Positions 1 to 6,634 of a stretch of DNA of 7,511 nucleotides are shown in pieces. The stretch is taken from NCBI GenBank assembly GCA_017543165.1, contig JAFYGL010000315.1:1-7511 (forward strand), in the 5' to 3' direction. The position numbers were made by a program, and so were the translations under genes. The DNA is from Victivallales bacterium (GTDB lineage Bacteria; Verrucomicrobiota; Lentisphaeria; Oligosphaerales; Oligosphaeraceae). The notes below the pieces were generated by a model that saw nothing but the letters and a program-made list of their open reading frames with translations, was not told the origin of the DNA and made no database searches. The stretch's first letter is position 1; each line of letters starts with the position of its first letter.

Positions 1-901
1 CATCAAGCTTGGGATTTCTGTCCATTTCCAGCATTTGATGCATGCTTTTTACCGATGTGCTAATGGCATAGAAGCCAACGCGCAGCGGGTTTGGATTCTT
101 GGCTGGATAGCAGGGAGTTGGCTTTACGCCTGTCACGGCATAAACCGCTCCAAGTGCTATGCAATGTGTTGATTCGTAGTATTCTGGATGGAAGCTTATT
201 GCTATGACCTTGCCTTTGCCAAACTGTCCGTGCAAAAGTGCATATTCCCCGAAGAAGTTTGGATTGGGCTTTCCATAATAGCTGACCTCGTTTTTATAGA
301 CAGCCAGACCTTCGCCCCAGCCTTCGCCAGGCTTTTCGCCAGGGCAGGGAATAGGTCCGCCGCTGTAAACCACAACATAGCGGCCAGGCTTCACATCCAG
401 CACCTTGCCCCCTTTCTCCGAGATTTCCACTAAAAGCGTTGCTGATTTACCGCCAGCATTGGGCTTGCGCCCAAAAGGCAGCAGGCGAATTCTATTGGGG
501 GCATTCAAGGCGCTTGCGAAGCCAGCGCATATTCCAAGGTAGGAACCGCCGTTTTTGACGAAGTCCCGCACGGCAGCCGCGCCTTCCTCTTTCAGTGATT
601 TATACTGGTCGGGCGCATAACCGCCAGGAAATACGACTAGGTCATAACCCTTGAGTCCCCCCTCGCGGATGGATTTTCCATTAATGAAGTGCAGCTCTAT
701 CTGCGGCGAAAATTCAAGCAGGCGTGCCCAGTGGCGCACTCCATTTCCTGAACTGCCTCCATCCACATATAATGCCGCCTTGACTTGCGCCTGTTTGCTG
801 GCCTGCGGGGAGGCAGTCGTGGCACAGGATATGCAAAGCATTGAACAAATTGCCGCAATAAAGAACACATTGACGATGTGCATCTTGAAATGGATGTTCA
901 T
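1..901 (-). CDS. BPL_N / class I amidotransferase-like exported protein (3' end outside window)
   Basis: The gene reads leftwards and is cut by the window edge; 300 residues are visible. Residues 1-26 are a basic start, a hydrophobic stretch (about 8-25) and a cysteine (C26, weak lipobox CISC), so the product is probably a lipoprotein or secreted. Residues about 41-260 match the biotin-protein-ligase N-terminal (BPL_N) branch of the class I glutamine amidotransferase fold. FPGGY (91-95) fits the oxyanion strand, GICAG (123-127) has C125 in the nucleophile elbow, YSGGP lies at 179-183, and SFHPE (236-240) supplies the His-Glu pair. A second, similar unit seems to begin at residue 273. The ATG at 901 is chosen because GGAGAAG (907-913) lies 5 nt upstream. 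The in-frame ATG at 883 is a weaker alternative. The enzymatic activity of this exported family is not established; fold assignment is fairly sure, function is not. Confidence 0.85.
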   Translation of the reverse strand, partial: MNIHFKMHIVNVFFIAAICSMLCISCATTASPQASKQAQVKAALYVDGGSSGNGVRHWARLLEFSPQIELHFINGKSIREGGLKGYDLVVFPGGYAPDQYKSLKEEGAAAVRDFVKNGGSYLGICAGFASALNAPNRIRLLPFGRKPNAGGKSATLLVEISEKGGKVLDVKPGRYVVVYSGGPIPCPGEKPGEGWGEGLAVYKNEVSYYGKPNPNFFGEYALLHGQFGKGKVIAISFHPEYYESTHCIALGAVYAVTGVKPTPCYPAKNPNPLRVGFYAISTSVKSMHQMLEMDRNPKLD

Positions 902-922
902 TAAGTCTTCTCCAGTTTTTTT

Positions 923-951
923 AATCTAAGGTTTCAGTCTTCAATTGTCAT
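923..951 (-). promoter_or_regulatory. Candidate promoter for the BPL_N gene
   Basis: On the minus strand, ATGACA (946-951; 5/6 to TTGACA) is separated by 17 bp from TAGATT (923-928; 4/6 to TATAAT). The start site would fall near 916, giving a very short leader that begins just at the ribosome binding site. A competing -10-like TATATT lies near 1079-1084 but has a poorer -35. Seen by eye only. Confidence 0.3.
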
Positions 952-1016
952 AAGCCACGGGCGCTGCCGCTTACGCAACGCTTGCCTGCACTTATGGGGA
1001 ACAGAGCGAAAGAATG

Positions 1017-1036
1017 AACTTTTCTGGTGAAAAGTT
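1017..1036. repeat. Perfect 8-bp inverted repeat, operator-like
   Basis: AACTTTTC and GAAAAGTT flank TGGT with no mismatch. The arms are AT-rich and no T-tract follows on either strand, so a transcription terminator is unlikely. The position between divergent genes would suit a dimeric regulator. No regulator family is assigned. Confidence 0.45.
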
Positions 1037-1157
1037 AAACATGGGACATCATTTTCTGGAATTGTCCAGGGTGGCGCTAATATAACGGATGTTTATCCAT
1101 TAAAAACACCAGCCAGATAAAAATAACAAGATGCTGTGCATAATTGGGCAATTAAGT

Positions 1158-1186
1158 TTGTAAATATGCTGGCCACGGAGTATAAT
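1158..1186 (+). promoter_or_regulatory. Sigma70-type promoter of sstT
   Basis: TTGTAA (1158-1163; 4/6 to TTGACA) is followed after exactly 17 bp by a consensus TATAAT (1181-1186). Transcription would start near 1193, giving a leader of about 150 nt before the sstT ATG. That is long enough to hold the structured element at 1235-1324. This is the best promoter match on the plus strand of the window. Confidence 0.6.
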
Positions 1187-1234
1187 ACAAAGATTTTTGG
1201 CATCCGTAGTGATGGCGGGGGCATCTTTTACAAC

Positions 1235-1324
1235 GAGGTAATTTCAAAACCAGTGCTTTGCCTTGTCCCTGCTCCAAGTTGAGCGCCGCTTCGTCGCTCG
1301 CATTGGATGTTTTGAAATTACCTC
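1235..1324 (+). promoter_or_regulatory. Structured sstT leader with perfect 16-bp inverted repeat
   Basis: GAGGTAATTTCAAAAC (1235-1250) is the exact reverse complement of 1309-1324, enclosing 58 nt. Inside, CCAA/TTGG (1274-1277 / 1302-1305) and GAGCG/CGCTC (1281-1285 / 1295-1299) can stack as a second hairpin, so the RNA could fold as a long closing stem with an inner arm. No U-run follows, which argues against a simple terminator. The right arm ends 21 nt before the sstT ATG, beside the only purine-rich stretch available for ribosome binding (AAGAGA, 1325-1330). The inverted repeat is directly visible; a role as riboswitch, protein-binding leader or small inverted-repeat element is inference. 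Confidence 0.55.
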
Positions 1325-1345
1325 AAGAGAAAATAACATTTCATA

Positions 1346-2605
1346 ATGACAAAAAGCAAATATTCCTTCACGAATCTTAGTTTGCCGCAACGCATTCTTA
1401 TTGGACTGGTCATGGGAACCATTCTTGGCCTGCTTTTTCCCAATGCGTCATGGATTGGCATTTTGGGCTCGTTGTTTGTCGGCGGGCTCAAGGCGATTGC
1501 ACCAATGCTGGTGTTTTTGCTTGTCATCGCCTCCCTGGCCCGCAGCCAGACTGGCTTTGACCGCCGTTTCGGCTTTGTGATATTCGAGTATCTGCTGTCC
1601 ACATTCCTTGCGGCAATATTGGCTGTGGCGGCAAGTTTCCTGTATCCCGTCAGGATTGCCCTGGATGTGGAACAGGTCGTTGAAAACACGGCGCCAGGCG
1701 GCGTGTGGGAGATCCTGGAGGGGCAGCTGCTTGGAATGGTGGCGAATCCCATGAAATCCATTGCCGACGCCAATTACATATCCATCTTGTTCTGGGCGAT
1801 TCTCATCGGCGCCCTTGCGAAAAAGTTCGCCTCGCCAGAAACACATAGGGTGCTGAACGACTTGTCTGGAATCATAGGGCAGGTGGTGGTCTGGATCATA
1901 AAACTTGCCCCATTCGGGATTCTTGGACTTGTTTTTCACAGCGTCTCCACCAGCGGAATGGGGATTTTCCTCACATACGGCAAACTCCTGCTGGTGCTGG
2001 TTGGCTGCATGCTGGGAACCGCCCTCATCCTCAACCCGCTCATTGTATTCTGCTGCCTGCGCTGCAATCCCTATCCGCTTGTGCTGCGCTGCCTGCGCGA
2101 AAGCGGATTCACTGCATTCTTCACCCGTTCTTCGGCGGCCAACATACCCGTCAACATGCGGCTTTGCGAGCGTCTTGGTTTGGACAAGGACTTCTACTCC
2201 GTTTCCATTCCGCTGGGAGCGACAATAAACATGGATGGCGCGGCTGTCACCATAACTGTCATGACCCTGGCTGCCGCCAATACCATGGGCATCGAAATGA
2301 CCATTGGCAAGGCGCTATTGCTGTCCGTCCTGGCCTCTGTGGCGGCCTGCGGCGCCTCAGGCGTGGCTGGCGGCTCGCTGCTGCTCATTCCCATGGCGTG
2401 CTCCATCTTCGGCATTCCTGCGGAGGCGGCCATGCAGGTGGTTGGCGTGGGCTTCATCATCGGCGTTGTCCAGGATTCTTTGGAGACCGCCCTGAATTCC
2501 TCTGGCGACGCCATATTCACGGCCTGCGCGGAATATGTCCACTGGCGCAAAATCGGCAAGGAACTTCCCGAATTTCTGGGTGGAACCACGCACACTGAAA
2601 TCTAA
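1346..2605 (+). CDS. sstT: Serine/threonine:sodium symporter SstT
   Basis: This 419-residue inner-membrane protein belongs to the dicarboxylate/amino acid:cation symporter (DAACS) family and is close to E. coli SstT, which imports serine and threonine with Na+. Family landmarks are TRSSAANIPVNM (260-271, first re-entrant hairpin), GATINMDGAA (291-300, NMDG sodium-site motif of TM7), ASGVAGGSLLLIP (337-349, second hairpin) and QDSLETALNSSGD (376-388, TM8). In TM8, by alignment from memory to GltPh, D377 and N384 are kept. The arginine that binds an acidic side chain is replaced by E380, which fits a neutral substrate. Length is normal and the frame is intact. The ATG at 1346 has no close Shine-Dalgarno, only AAGAGA 15 nt upstream. 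The leader is long and structured. The downstream receptor gene lies 109 bp away on the same strand. Confidence 0.93.
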   Translation: MTKSKYSFTNLSLPQRILIGLVMGTILGLLFPNASWIGILGSLFVGGLKAIAPMLVFLLVIASLARSQTGFDRRFGFVIFEYLLSTFLAAILAVAASFLYPVRIALDVEQVVENTAPGGVWEILEGQLLGMVANPMKSIADANYISILFWAILIGALAKKFASPETHRVLNDLSGIIGQVVVWIIKLAPFGILGLVFHSVSTSGMGIFLTYGKLLLVLVGCMLGTALILNPLIVFCCLRCNPYPLVLRCLRESGFTAFFTRSSAANIPVNMRLCERLGLDKDFYSVSIPLGATINMDGAAVTITVMTLAAANTMGIEMTIGKALLLSVLASVAACGASGVAGGSLLLIPMACSIFGIPAEAAMQVVGVGFIIGVVQDSLETALNSSGDAIFTACAEYVHWRKIGKELPEFLGGTTHTEI

Positions 2606-2612
2606 AGCAACA

Positions 2613-2640
2613 TTGTTGTGTGATGGTAATGTGCTATATT
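2613..2640 (+). promoter_or_regulatory. Candidate promoter for the receptor gene
   Basis: TTGTTG (2613-2618) and TATATT (2635-2640) are 16 bp apart, and TGC directly before the -10 makes it an extended -10 site. No terminator hairpin is evident after sstT, so the receptor gene may be expressed both from here and by read-through. Confidence 0.4.
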
Positions 2641-2674
2641 AGGCAAACTTACGGACTGGAACAGATTAGGCAAT

Positions 2675-2687
2675 AATACTTGGTATT
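2675..2687. repeat. Small dyad in the receptor gene leader
   Basis: AATAC and GTATT flank TTG as a perfect 5-bp inverted repeat. It lies between the candidate start site (about 2647) and the ribosome binding site (AGGA, 2700-2703). It could be an operator, but a repeat this short can arise by chance. Confidence 0.25.
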
Positions 2688-2714
2688 TTCAACCTTAACA
2701 GGAAATTACTGAAA

Positions 2715-4502
2715 ATGACAAACAGCAATTACTGGAGATTGTTTCGAATAAGGTTCCATGAATCCGCCATGCTCCTTTGCATGGCAATGCTTCTTTGGGC
2801 AGGATGCCTCCTAGGTGCGGAAAATGACGGGCGAAAGATTGTCCGCATTGCCTATCAGGAATTCAACAGGCAGATGGTGGTGGATGAGAACAACATTCCA
2901 ATATCAGGCTATGCATACGACTATACACAGGTAATAGGGACATACGCTGGATGGGATCTGCGCTACATTCCATGCAGCAGCTTCTATGACAGCGTGCGGC
3001 TGCTCCGCGCTGGAAAGGTCGATCTAATCTATGAAATCAGCTATACGGAGGAACGCGCAAAGGAGATGCTGTTTCCTGACGAGCCCATGGGGCATGAGTA
3101 TTATTATCTGTATTCATCGGATGAGAACACTTCAATCACCCCAGGTGACTATGCGTCCATGAACGGCAAAAAAGTCGGTGTCACCAGTGGTACGATACTG
3201 AAAGAACTCCTGAAGGACTGGTGCAGAAAAAAGAATGTGACATTCAAGATAGTCGAATATGAGGACATTCCTGTCAAGGAGGCCGATTTGCTTGCGGGCA
3301 AGATAGACCTGGACCTGGAGCTCAGCATGCTGGCGAAACGAAATCTCTCCGCTGTGGAGAAGGTGGGGGCCTCCGCCTATTATCTGGTGGCGAACAAGAA
3401 CAGGCCAGATTTGATAGACGACATCAATCGGGCGACGGAGAAAGTGCTCAACAACGACCTTTATTACTTCTCCAGACTTCAGGAGCGGTACTTTTCCGAT
3501 ACAGTATTGAGCCGAAACCTCACGCTTGATGAGAAAAAATGGCTTGCGGACCACAATGTGCTGCGCGTTGGATATTTTGACAATTATCTTCCATATTCCG
3601 CAAAGGGCAAAAACGGCGAACCTCTCGGCGCAGGCATAGAGGCAATCAAGGAAATCATCAAGACTTTGAAGTTGGAAGACAAATTGAAGGTGGAATATGT
3701 CTGCTACCGCAGTCAGAGGGAAGGATACAAGGCTGTTGAAGTCGGGAAAATAGACTTGATGATTCCCGCATACATCAGCGATTCCGTCAAGCATAATTAT
3801 AACATCATTGGTGGCAAAAGCATAGCCACTATTGCAAGCAATCTTGCCTATATTGAGGATTATAGGATTGGCAATGTCAAGTGCATTGGCATTAACAAGA
3901 ACAATATGATGCAATATTACTATTGCAAGGACACTTATCCCAACTCGGAAATCGTGCCATACGACGATATCCAGGGCTGCCTTGACGGACTTCTGGAAGG
4001 TGCGACGGACGGCATATTCCTCAATGGCTTCAGGTCCGATCCATTGTTAAAGCCAGCCAAATACCATTCAATAAGGACAGTGCGGGCAAAAAACGATTTT
4101 CAAATCAGAATGGCATTTGCCGAGCATAATATTGGACTTATGCTTTTGATGAACCGAGGGCTGACTATACTTGACCCTGAATTCATCACCAGGGCTTCTT
4201 ATTCATACATGGGGCAGATTTACACTTCCTCATATATGGATATTCTCCAGGAGCATATATTCCCAGTGCTTATCGCGGTTGCAATCGTAGTTGCGCTGCT
4301 GGCGGCTCTCGTGGGCTACGCTCTCAGCAACTGGCGGCTGGAGAGCGTCAATCGCAAACTGGAGGGAATGAAACGAAAACTCAAGGAGAATTCCGATATC
4401 ATTGAGAAACAGAGACGGCAGGAAGCCGAACTGCGCAAGCGACTTGAAACAAGGCAGAATGAACTGGAGGCCTTGCAGGCGGCTCGCTCCAAACAGAAGT
4501 AA
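2715..4502 (+). CDS. Membrane receptor with two family-3 solute-binding domains and a coiled-coil tail
   Basis: This 595-residue protein starts with a hydrophobic segment (about 17-34) acting as signal peptide or anchor. Two SBP_bac_3 (periplasmic amino-acid-binding type) modules follow, at about 41-262 and 270-500. The second opens with the LTLDEKKWLADHNVLRVGY pattern (269-287) usual where such modules are stacked in EvgS/BvgS-like sensors. A strong membrane helix lies at about 515-538. The tail (about 541-595) is rich in Lys, Arg and Glu with heptad-like spacing, a likely cytoplasmic coiled coil. Relatives with this layout usually continue into a histidine kinase, PAS or GGDEF domain; here the frame ends and a convergent gene begins 41 bp later. 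The ligand is probably an amino acid or other small polar molecule (inference). The ATG at 2715 follows AGGA after 11 nt. Arg codons AGA/AGG and ATA look commoner than in the minus-strand genes (impression, not counted). Confidence 0.85.
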   Translation: MTNSNYWRLFRIRFHESAMLLCMAMLLWAGCLLGAENDGRKIVRIAYQEFNRQMVVDENNIPISGYAYDYTQVIGTYAGWDLRYIPCSSFYDSVRLLRAGKVDLIYEISYTEERAKEMLFPDEPMGHEYYYLYSSDENTSITPGDYASMNGKKVGVTSGTILKELLKDWCRKKNVTFKIVEYEDIPVKEADLLAGKIDLDLELSMLAKRNLSAVEKVGASAYYLVANKNRPDLIDDINRATEKVLNNDLYYFSRLQERYFSDTVLSRNLTLDEKKWLADHNVLRVGYFDNYLPYSAKGKNGEPLGAGIEAIKEIIKTLKLEDKLKVEYVCYRSQREGYKAVEVGKIDLMIPAYISDSVKHNYNIIGGKSIATIASNLAYIEDYRIGNVKCIGINKNNMMQYYYCKDTYPNSEIVPYDDIQGCLDGLLEGATDGIFLNGFRSDPLLKPAKYHSIRTVRAKNDFQIRMAFAEHNIGLMLLMNRGLTILDPEFITRASYSYMGQIYTSSYMDILQEHIFPVLIAVAIVVALLAALVGYALSNWRLESVNRKLEGMKRKLKENSDIIEKQRRQEAELRKRLETRQNELEALQAARSKQK

Positions 4503-4543
4503 ACGCGGCACTTGCTTGCCCTGATAGGGGAACATGGCATACG

Positions 4544-5833
4544 TCAAAGTTTGCCAACGCCTTCCTCAACATTGATTTCCAGCAATAGTCCCTGGTCCAG
4601 CAAGGACTGCCGAAGCGTATTGTATGCGGGAAAGGCACCTTCTAGCGCCGCCAGGGCCGCTATGGTTCCAGCCGCCTGGCCAGTGGCGAAACATTGAGCC
4701 ATCATGCGGATGGCTGTCACTGCGCGAGGCTCGACACCGATGGCCCGCCCACCTGCCACATAGTTGTCACACTCTGGAGAGAGCAGCGATTGATAGGGCA
4801 TGCTGCGGAATCCTCTGGTTGGCTTTGCCCAGTTTTGTGTGAAATTGGTGAGGCCGTGACCTCCATAATGCCGCGAACCCACTGCCACGGGCTCCGCCAC
4901 AGGCGTCCCTTCGTCCAGATCCTGGCAGCGGATTGTCTCTCTCGCCACAATGTTTCTGCCATTGCGCACACCCAGCCGCGGTGCGGCACTTTCAAGAATG
5001 CAGTCCTGGAACTCTGGAATATTCTTGCGGAGCCAGTCAAGGATGACAGGGATCTGCTCCCTCAATTCGAAGTCCATGCGGGTGAGTTCTCCAGGCGAGA
5101 AACTGTCTCCGCCAGTCAATGTGATATTGAGCAGAAAATCGCCATGCATCCCCGAAGGATGGAGCATAAAGGCGTCTTGCGCTGGGAATGGGAAGGACTG
5201 GCGGATGTCCTTGAAACGCTGTTTCATCTCGGCTACCGTAAATGGCTTTAGATTGCGCACGCGAATCATCACCGTCTTTGTCATCAGTGAGTCGGCAGGT
5301 GCCTGAATGACTGGCAATCCTCCAAGATGCGCCAGCAGTGCGTCCCCCGTGCAGTCAACGAACATTCTGGCTTTCAAACGCAGATTTTCCCCTGCGCAGA
5401 ATGCGTCCAGGCGGGAGATATTCCGTTTTTCCCTGGCGCAGCCGTAAACTGTGCAGTAGAAGAGGGAATCGACGCCCGCTTCCGCAAGCATTCTATTCGC
5501 CTCCAGGGCGATTTCATCTTCGCTGCTGACGATATCGTCGAGAATAGGCCCTTCTGCAAAGTCGCGTCGTAACGTGTGTTTCAGCATGGCGGCGTTGCGG
5601 CGTCCCAGGCGGCGGACCAATTCCTCCCCAATGCCGCTGATGGTCTGGCGTTTTTCCATGGCGCAGCCCATGAAAGAAGGGCAGCCGCAACCTACAGCCA
5701 CTCCGCCTGGCCGTGAACTTTGTTCAACGAGAAGTGTACGAACTCCATTTCTGGCGGCGGCGATGGCGGCGGCGATTCCCGCAGGGCCTGCGCCCGCCAC
5801 TATCACATCGTATTGTTTGTCAGGATTCCACAT
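4544..5833 (-). CDS. FAD-dependent oxidoreductase (FAD_oxidored family)
   Basis: The protein has 429 residues and is apparently soluble, with no signal peptide visible. YDVIVAGAGPAG (8-19) is the GxGxxG dinucleotide-binding loop, and E37 after the second strand would hold the adenosine ribose. FVDCTGDALLA near the middle is the second FAD contact (ATG/CTGD motif). DNYVAGGRAIG...AIRMMAQCFATGQAAGTIAALA (about 356-395) is the C-terminal FAD-closing motif of the pfam12831 family, common in planctomycetes and relatives. The substrate is unknown. A cysteine cluster (C49, C51, C57) sits just after the FAD loop and may be functional. ATG at 5833 is chosen; a GTG directly upstream (5836) is an equal alternative, and neither has a clear Shine-Dalgarno. 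The gene has its own promoter and converges with the receptor gene. It could be a dehydrogenase of sugars, polyols or organic acids, but nothing in the window decides this. Confidence 0.9.
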   Translation of the reverse strand: MWNPDKQYDVIVAGAGPAGIAAAIAAARNGVRTLLVEQSSRPGGVAVGCGCPSFMGCAMEKRQTISGIGEELVRRLGRRNAAMLKHTLRRDFAEGPILDDIVSSEDEIALEANRMLAEAGVDSLFYCTVYGCAREKRNISRLDAFCAGENLRLKARMFVDCTGDALLAHLGGLPVIQAPADSLMTKTVMIRVRNLKPFTVAEMKQRFKDIRQSFPFPAQDAFMLHPSGMHGDFLLNITLTGGDSFSPGELTRMDFELREQIPVILDWLRKNIPEFQDCILESAAPRLGVRNGRNIVARETIRCQDLDEGTPVAEPVAVGSRHYGGHGLTNFTQNWAKPTRGFRSMPYQSLLSPECDNYVAGGRAIGVEPRAVTAIRMMAQCFATGQAAGTIAALAALEGAFPAYNTLRQSLLDQGLLLEINVEEGVGKL

Positions 5834-5896
5834 CACTGTATTTGTGAATATGTCTTGTGTTGGGATAAAGATGATTGCCCGTAACTTTTCCGCGCC

Positions 5897-5925
5897 AATT
5901 TAGCACTCAAGAGGATTAATTTCAA
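5897..5925 (-). promoter_or_regulatory. Promoter of the FAD oxidoreductase gene
   Basis: On the minus strand, TTGAAA (5920-5925) is followed by 17 bp and TAAATT (5897-5902), with TGC immediately before the -10 (extended -10). The start site would be near 5890, leaving about 57 nt of leader. It shows that the oxidoreductase can be transcribed apart from the kinase/radical SAM operon upstream. An exact half of the CIRCE heat-shock operator (GAGTGCTAA) overlaps the -10, but its partner half is absent. Confidence 0.55.
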
Positions 5926-5951
5926 GGCCTTGCATTGAACCAGTTTCAACT

Positions 5952-5969
5952 TGTGCGCCTAGGCGCACA
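5952..5969. repeat. 18-bp perfect palindrome, possible terminator or operator
   Basis: TGTGCGCCTAGGCGCACA is its own reverse complement. It lies 48 bp past the radical SAM stop codon and about 27 bp upstream of the oxidoreductase -35. As RNA it would form a GC-rich hairpin with a tiny loop, ending the kinase/radical SAM transcript. However, no U-tract follows on the minus strand; on the plus strand a GTTTTTG appears several bases later. A protein-binding site is equally possible. A looser pair, CAGTTTC (5941-5947) and GAAACTG (6010-6016), flanks it. Confidence 0.45.
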
Positions 5970-6016
5970 CAATAATGTTTTTGCAACAGCCTCTGTGTCA
6001 GGAAAATCAGAAACTG

Positions 6017-6634
6017 TCATTGGATTCGCTCGTATGGGCGTATTCTCAGCCTCAGTCCAAGCCGCTTGCACAGTTCCTGGCAGGCGGCCTGCTTCTCCAA
6101 GGAGGTGACAGGCTCTCCGACAATGGTCATCACCACGTCTGGGACGTATTTCGCCGCCTCCTGCGCGAAATTCAGCATGGCTGGATATGCGGCCTCCCCG
6201 AAACTGGGGCGGCATAGTTCCAGGTATTTCCTGGCATCCGCGCTGTTCAGGCTGATGGACAGCTTGTCTATGATTCCTGCGAGGCGTGGCGCTGTCGGCT
6301 GGCCTGCAATCAGGTCCGCCAGTCCATTTGTGTTGATGCGGATTGGAAGTGTCGGATGCTTGCTTTTAATCCAGGCCCCCACTTCTAGCAGCGTGTCAAG
6401 CCTTTCCGTAGGTTCGCCGTAGCCACAGAACACGAGTTCTGGATATTTGTCCAATTCCCATTTCGACAGTGCGTCCATGACTTCCTGTGCACTTGGCTCC
6501 CGTTCAAGCCAGAGCGAATCCGAGCCATATACGCCAGGTGCATTCTGCCTGAGGCAGAAACGGCATGCGCAGGGGCAGCGGTTGGTCAAGTTCACATAGA
6601 TTGCGTTCTTTACTTGATATACAATGTTCATCAT
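6017..6634 (-). CDS. TatD-associated radical SAM protein
   Basis: This 205-residue protein has the radical SAM cluster motif CX3CX2C (C20, C24, C27, in NRCPCACRFC). FCGYGEPTE (69-77) is the SAM-binding GGEP-type strand, RINTNG lies at 99-104 and SISLNS at 126-131. The small size and the ending LGLRLRIRPY (192-201) match the subfamily described as TatD family-associated radical SAM proteins. Members are cytoplasmic, presumably carry one [4Fe-4S] cluster that cleaves S-adenosylmethionine, and have no assigned substrate. The ATG at 6634 follows AGGTGA (6641-6646) by 6 nt. Its first bases overlap the stop of the kinase gene as ATGA, so translation is probably coupled. No TatD nuclease gene is inside the window; one could lie past the right edge. 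Confidence 0.87.
   Translation of the reverse strand: MMNIVYQVKNAIYVNLTNRCPCACRFCLRQNAPGVYGSDSLWLEREPSAQEVMDALSKWELDKYPELVFCGYGEPTERLDTLLEVGAWIKSKHPTLPIRINTNGLADLIAGQPTAPRLAGIIDKLSISLNSADARKYLELCRPSFGEAAYPAMLNFAQEAAKYVPDVVMTIVGEPVTSLEKQAACQELCKRLGLRLRIRPYERIQ

Larger units (their letters stand above)
902..1345. other. Divergent intergenic region with several dyads
   Basis: This 444-bp gap separates the divergent BPL_N and sstT genes. I see no convincing protein gene in it: the only small plus-strand frame (1014-1085, 23 codons) lacks a ribosome binding site. I also see no tRNA. It contains a perfect 8-bp inverted repeat with a 4-nt centre (1017-1036), a 5-bp dyad with a 4-nt centre (1056-1069), the sstT promoter (1158-1186) and the leader inverted repeat (1235-1324). 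The density of dyads suggests regulation of one or both flanking genes. Confidence 0.7.

Noticed and set aside
188..929. Plus-strand frames at 188-433 and 651-929
   Set aside because: They are antisense to the BPL_N gene, which has a clear start, signal and catalytic motifs on the minus strand.
1014..1085. Small plus-strand open frame of 23 codons
   Set aside because: It has no ribosome binding site or promoter in front, overlaps dyads, and a frame this short is expected by chance.
1235..1324. Insertion sequence or MITE with 16-bp terminal repeats
   Set aside because: No flanking target duplication is visible, and the element sits in a leader with internal pairing that fits RNA structure. 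It is kept only as an alternative pending a genome-wide copy search.
1448..1939. Minus-strand open frame of 163 codons (and a second at 1318-1773)
   Set aside because: Both are antisense to sstT, which matches its family along its full length. Their translations look like shadow products.
2608..2618. CAACATTGTTG palindrome after sstT as a terminator
   Set aside because: The arms are 5 bp with a 1-nt centre and cannot form a stable hairpin; the -35 of the candidate downstream promoter overlaps it.
4519..4529. Hairpin CCCT-GAT-AGGG between the convergent genes as a shared terminator
   Set aside because: The stem is only 4 bp and no T-tract follows on either strand.
4694..5251. Long plus-strand open frame of 185 codons
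   Set aside because: It lies antisense inside the FAD oxidoreductase, whose motifs are intact from end to end. The plus-strand translation has no recognisable domain.
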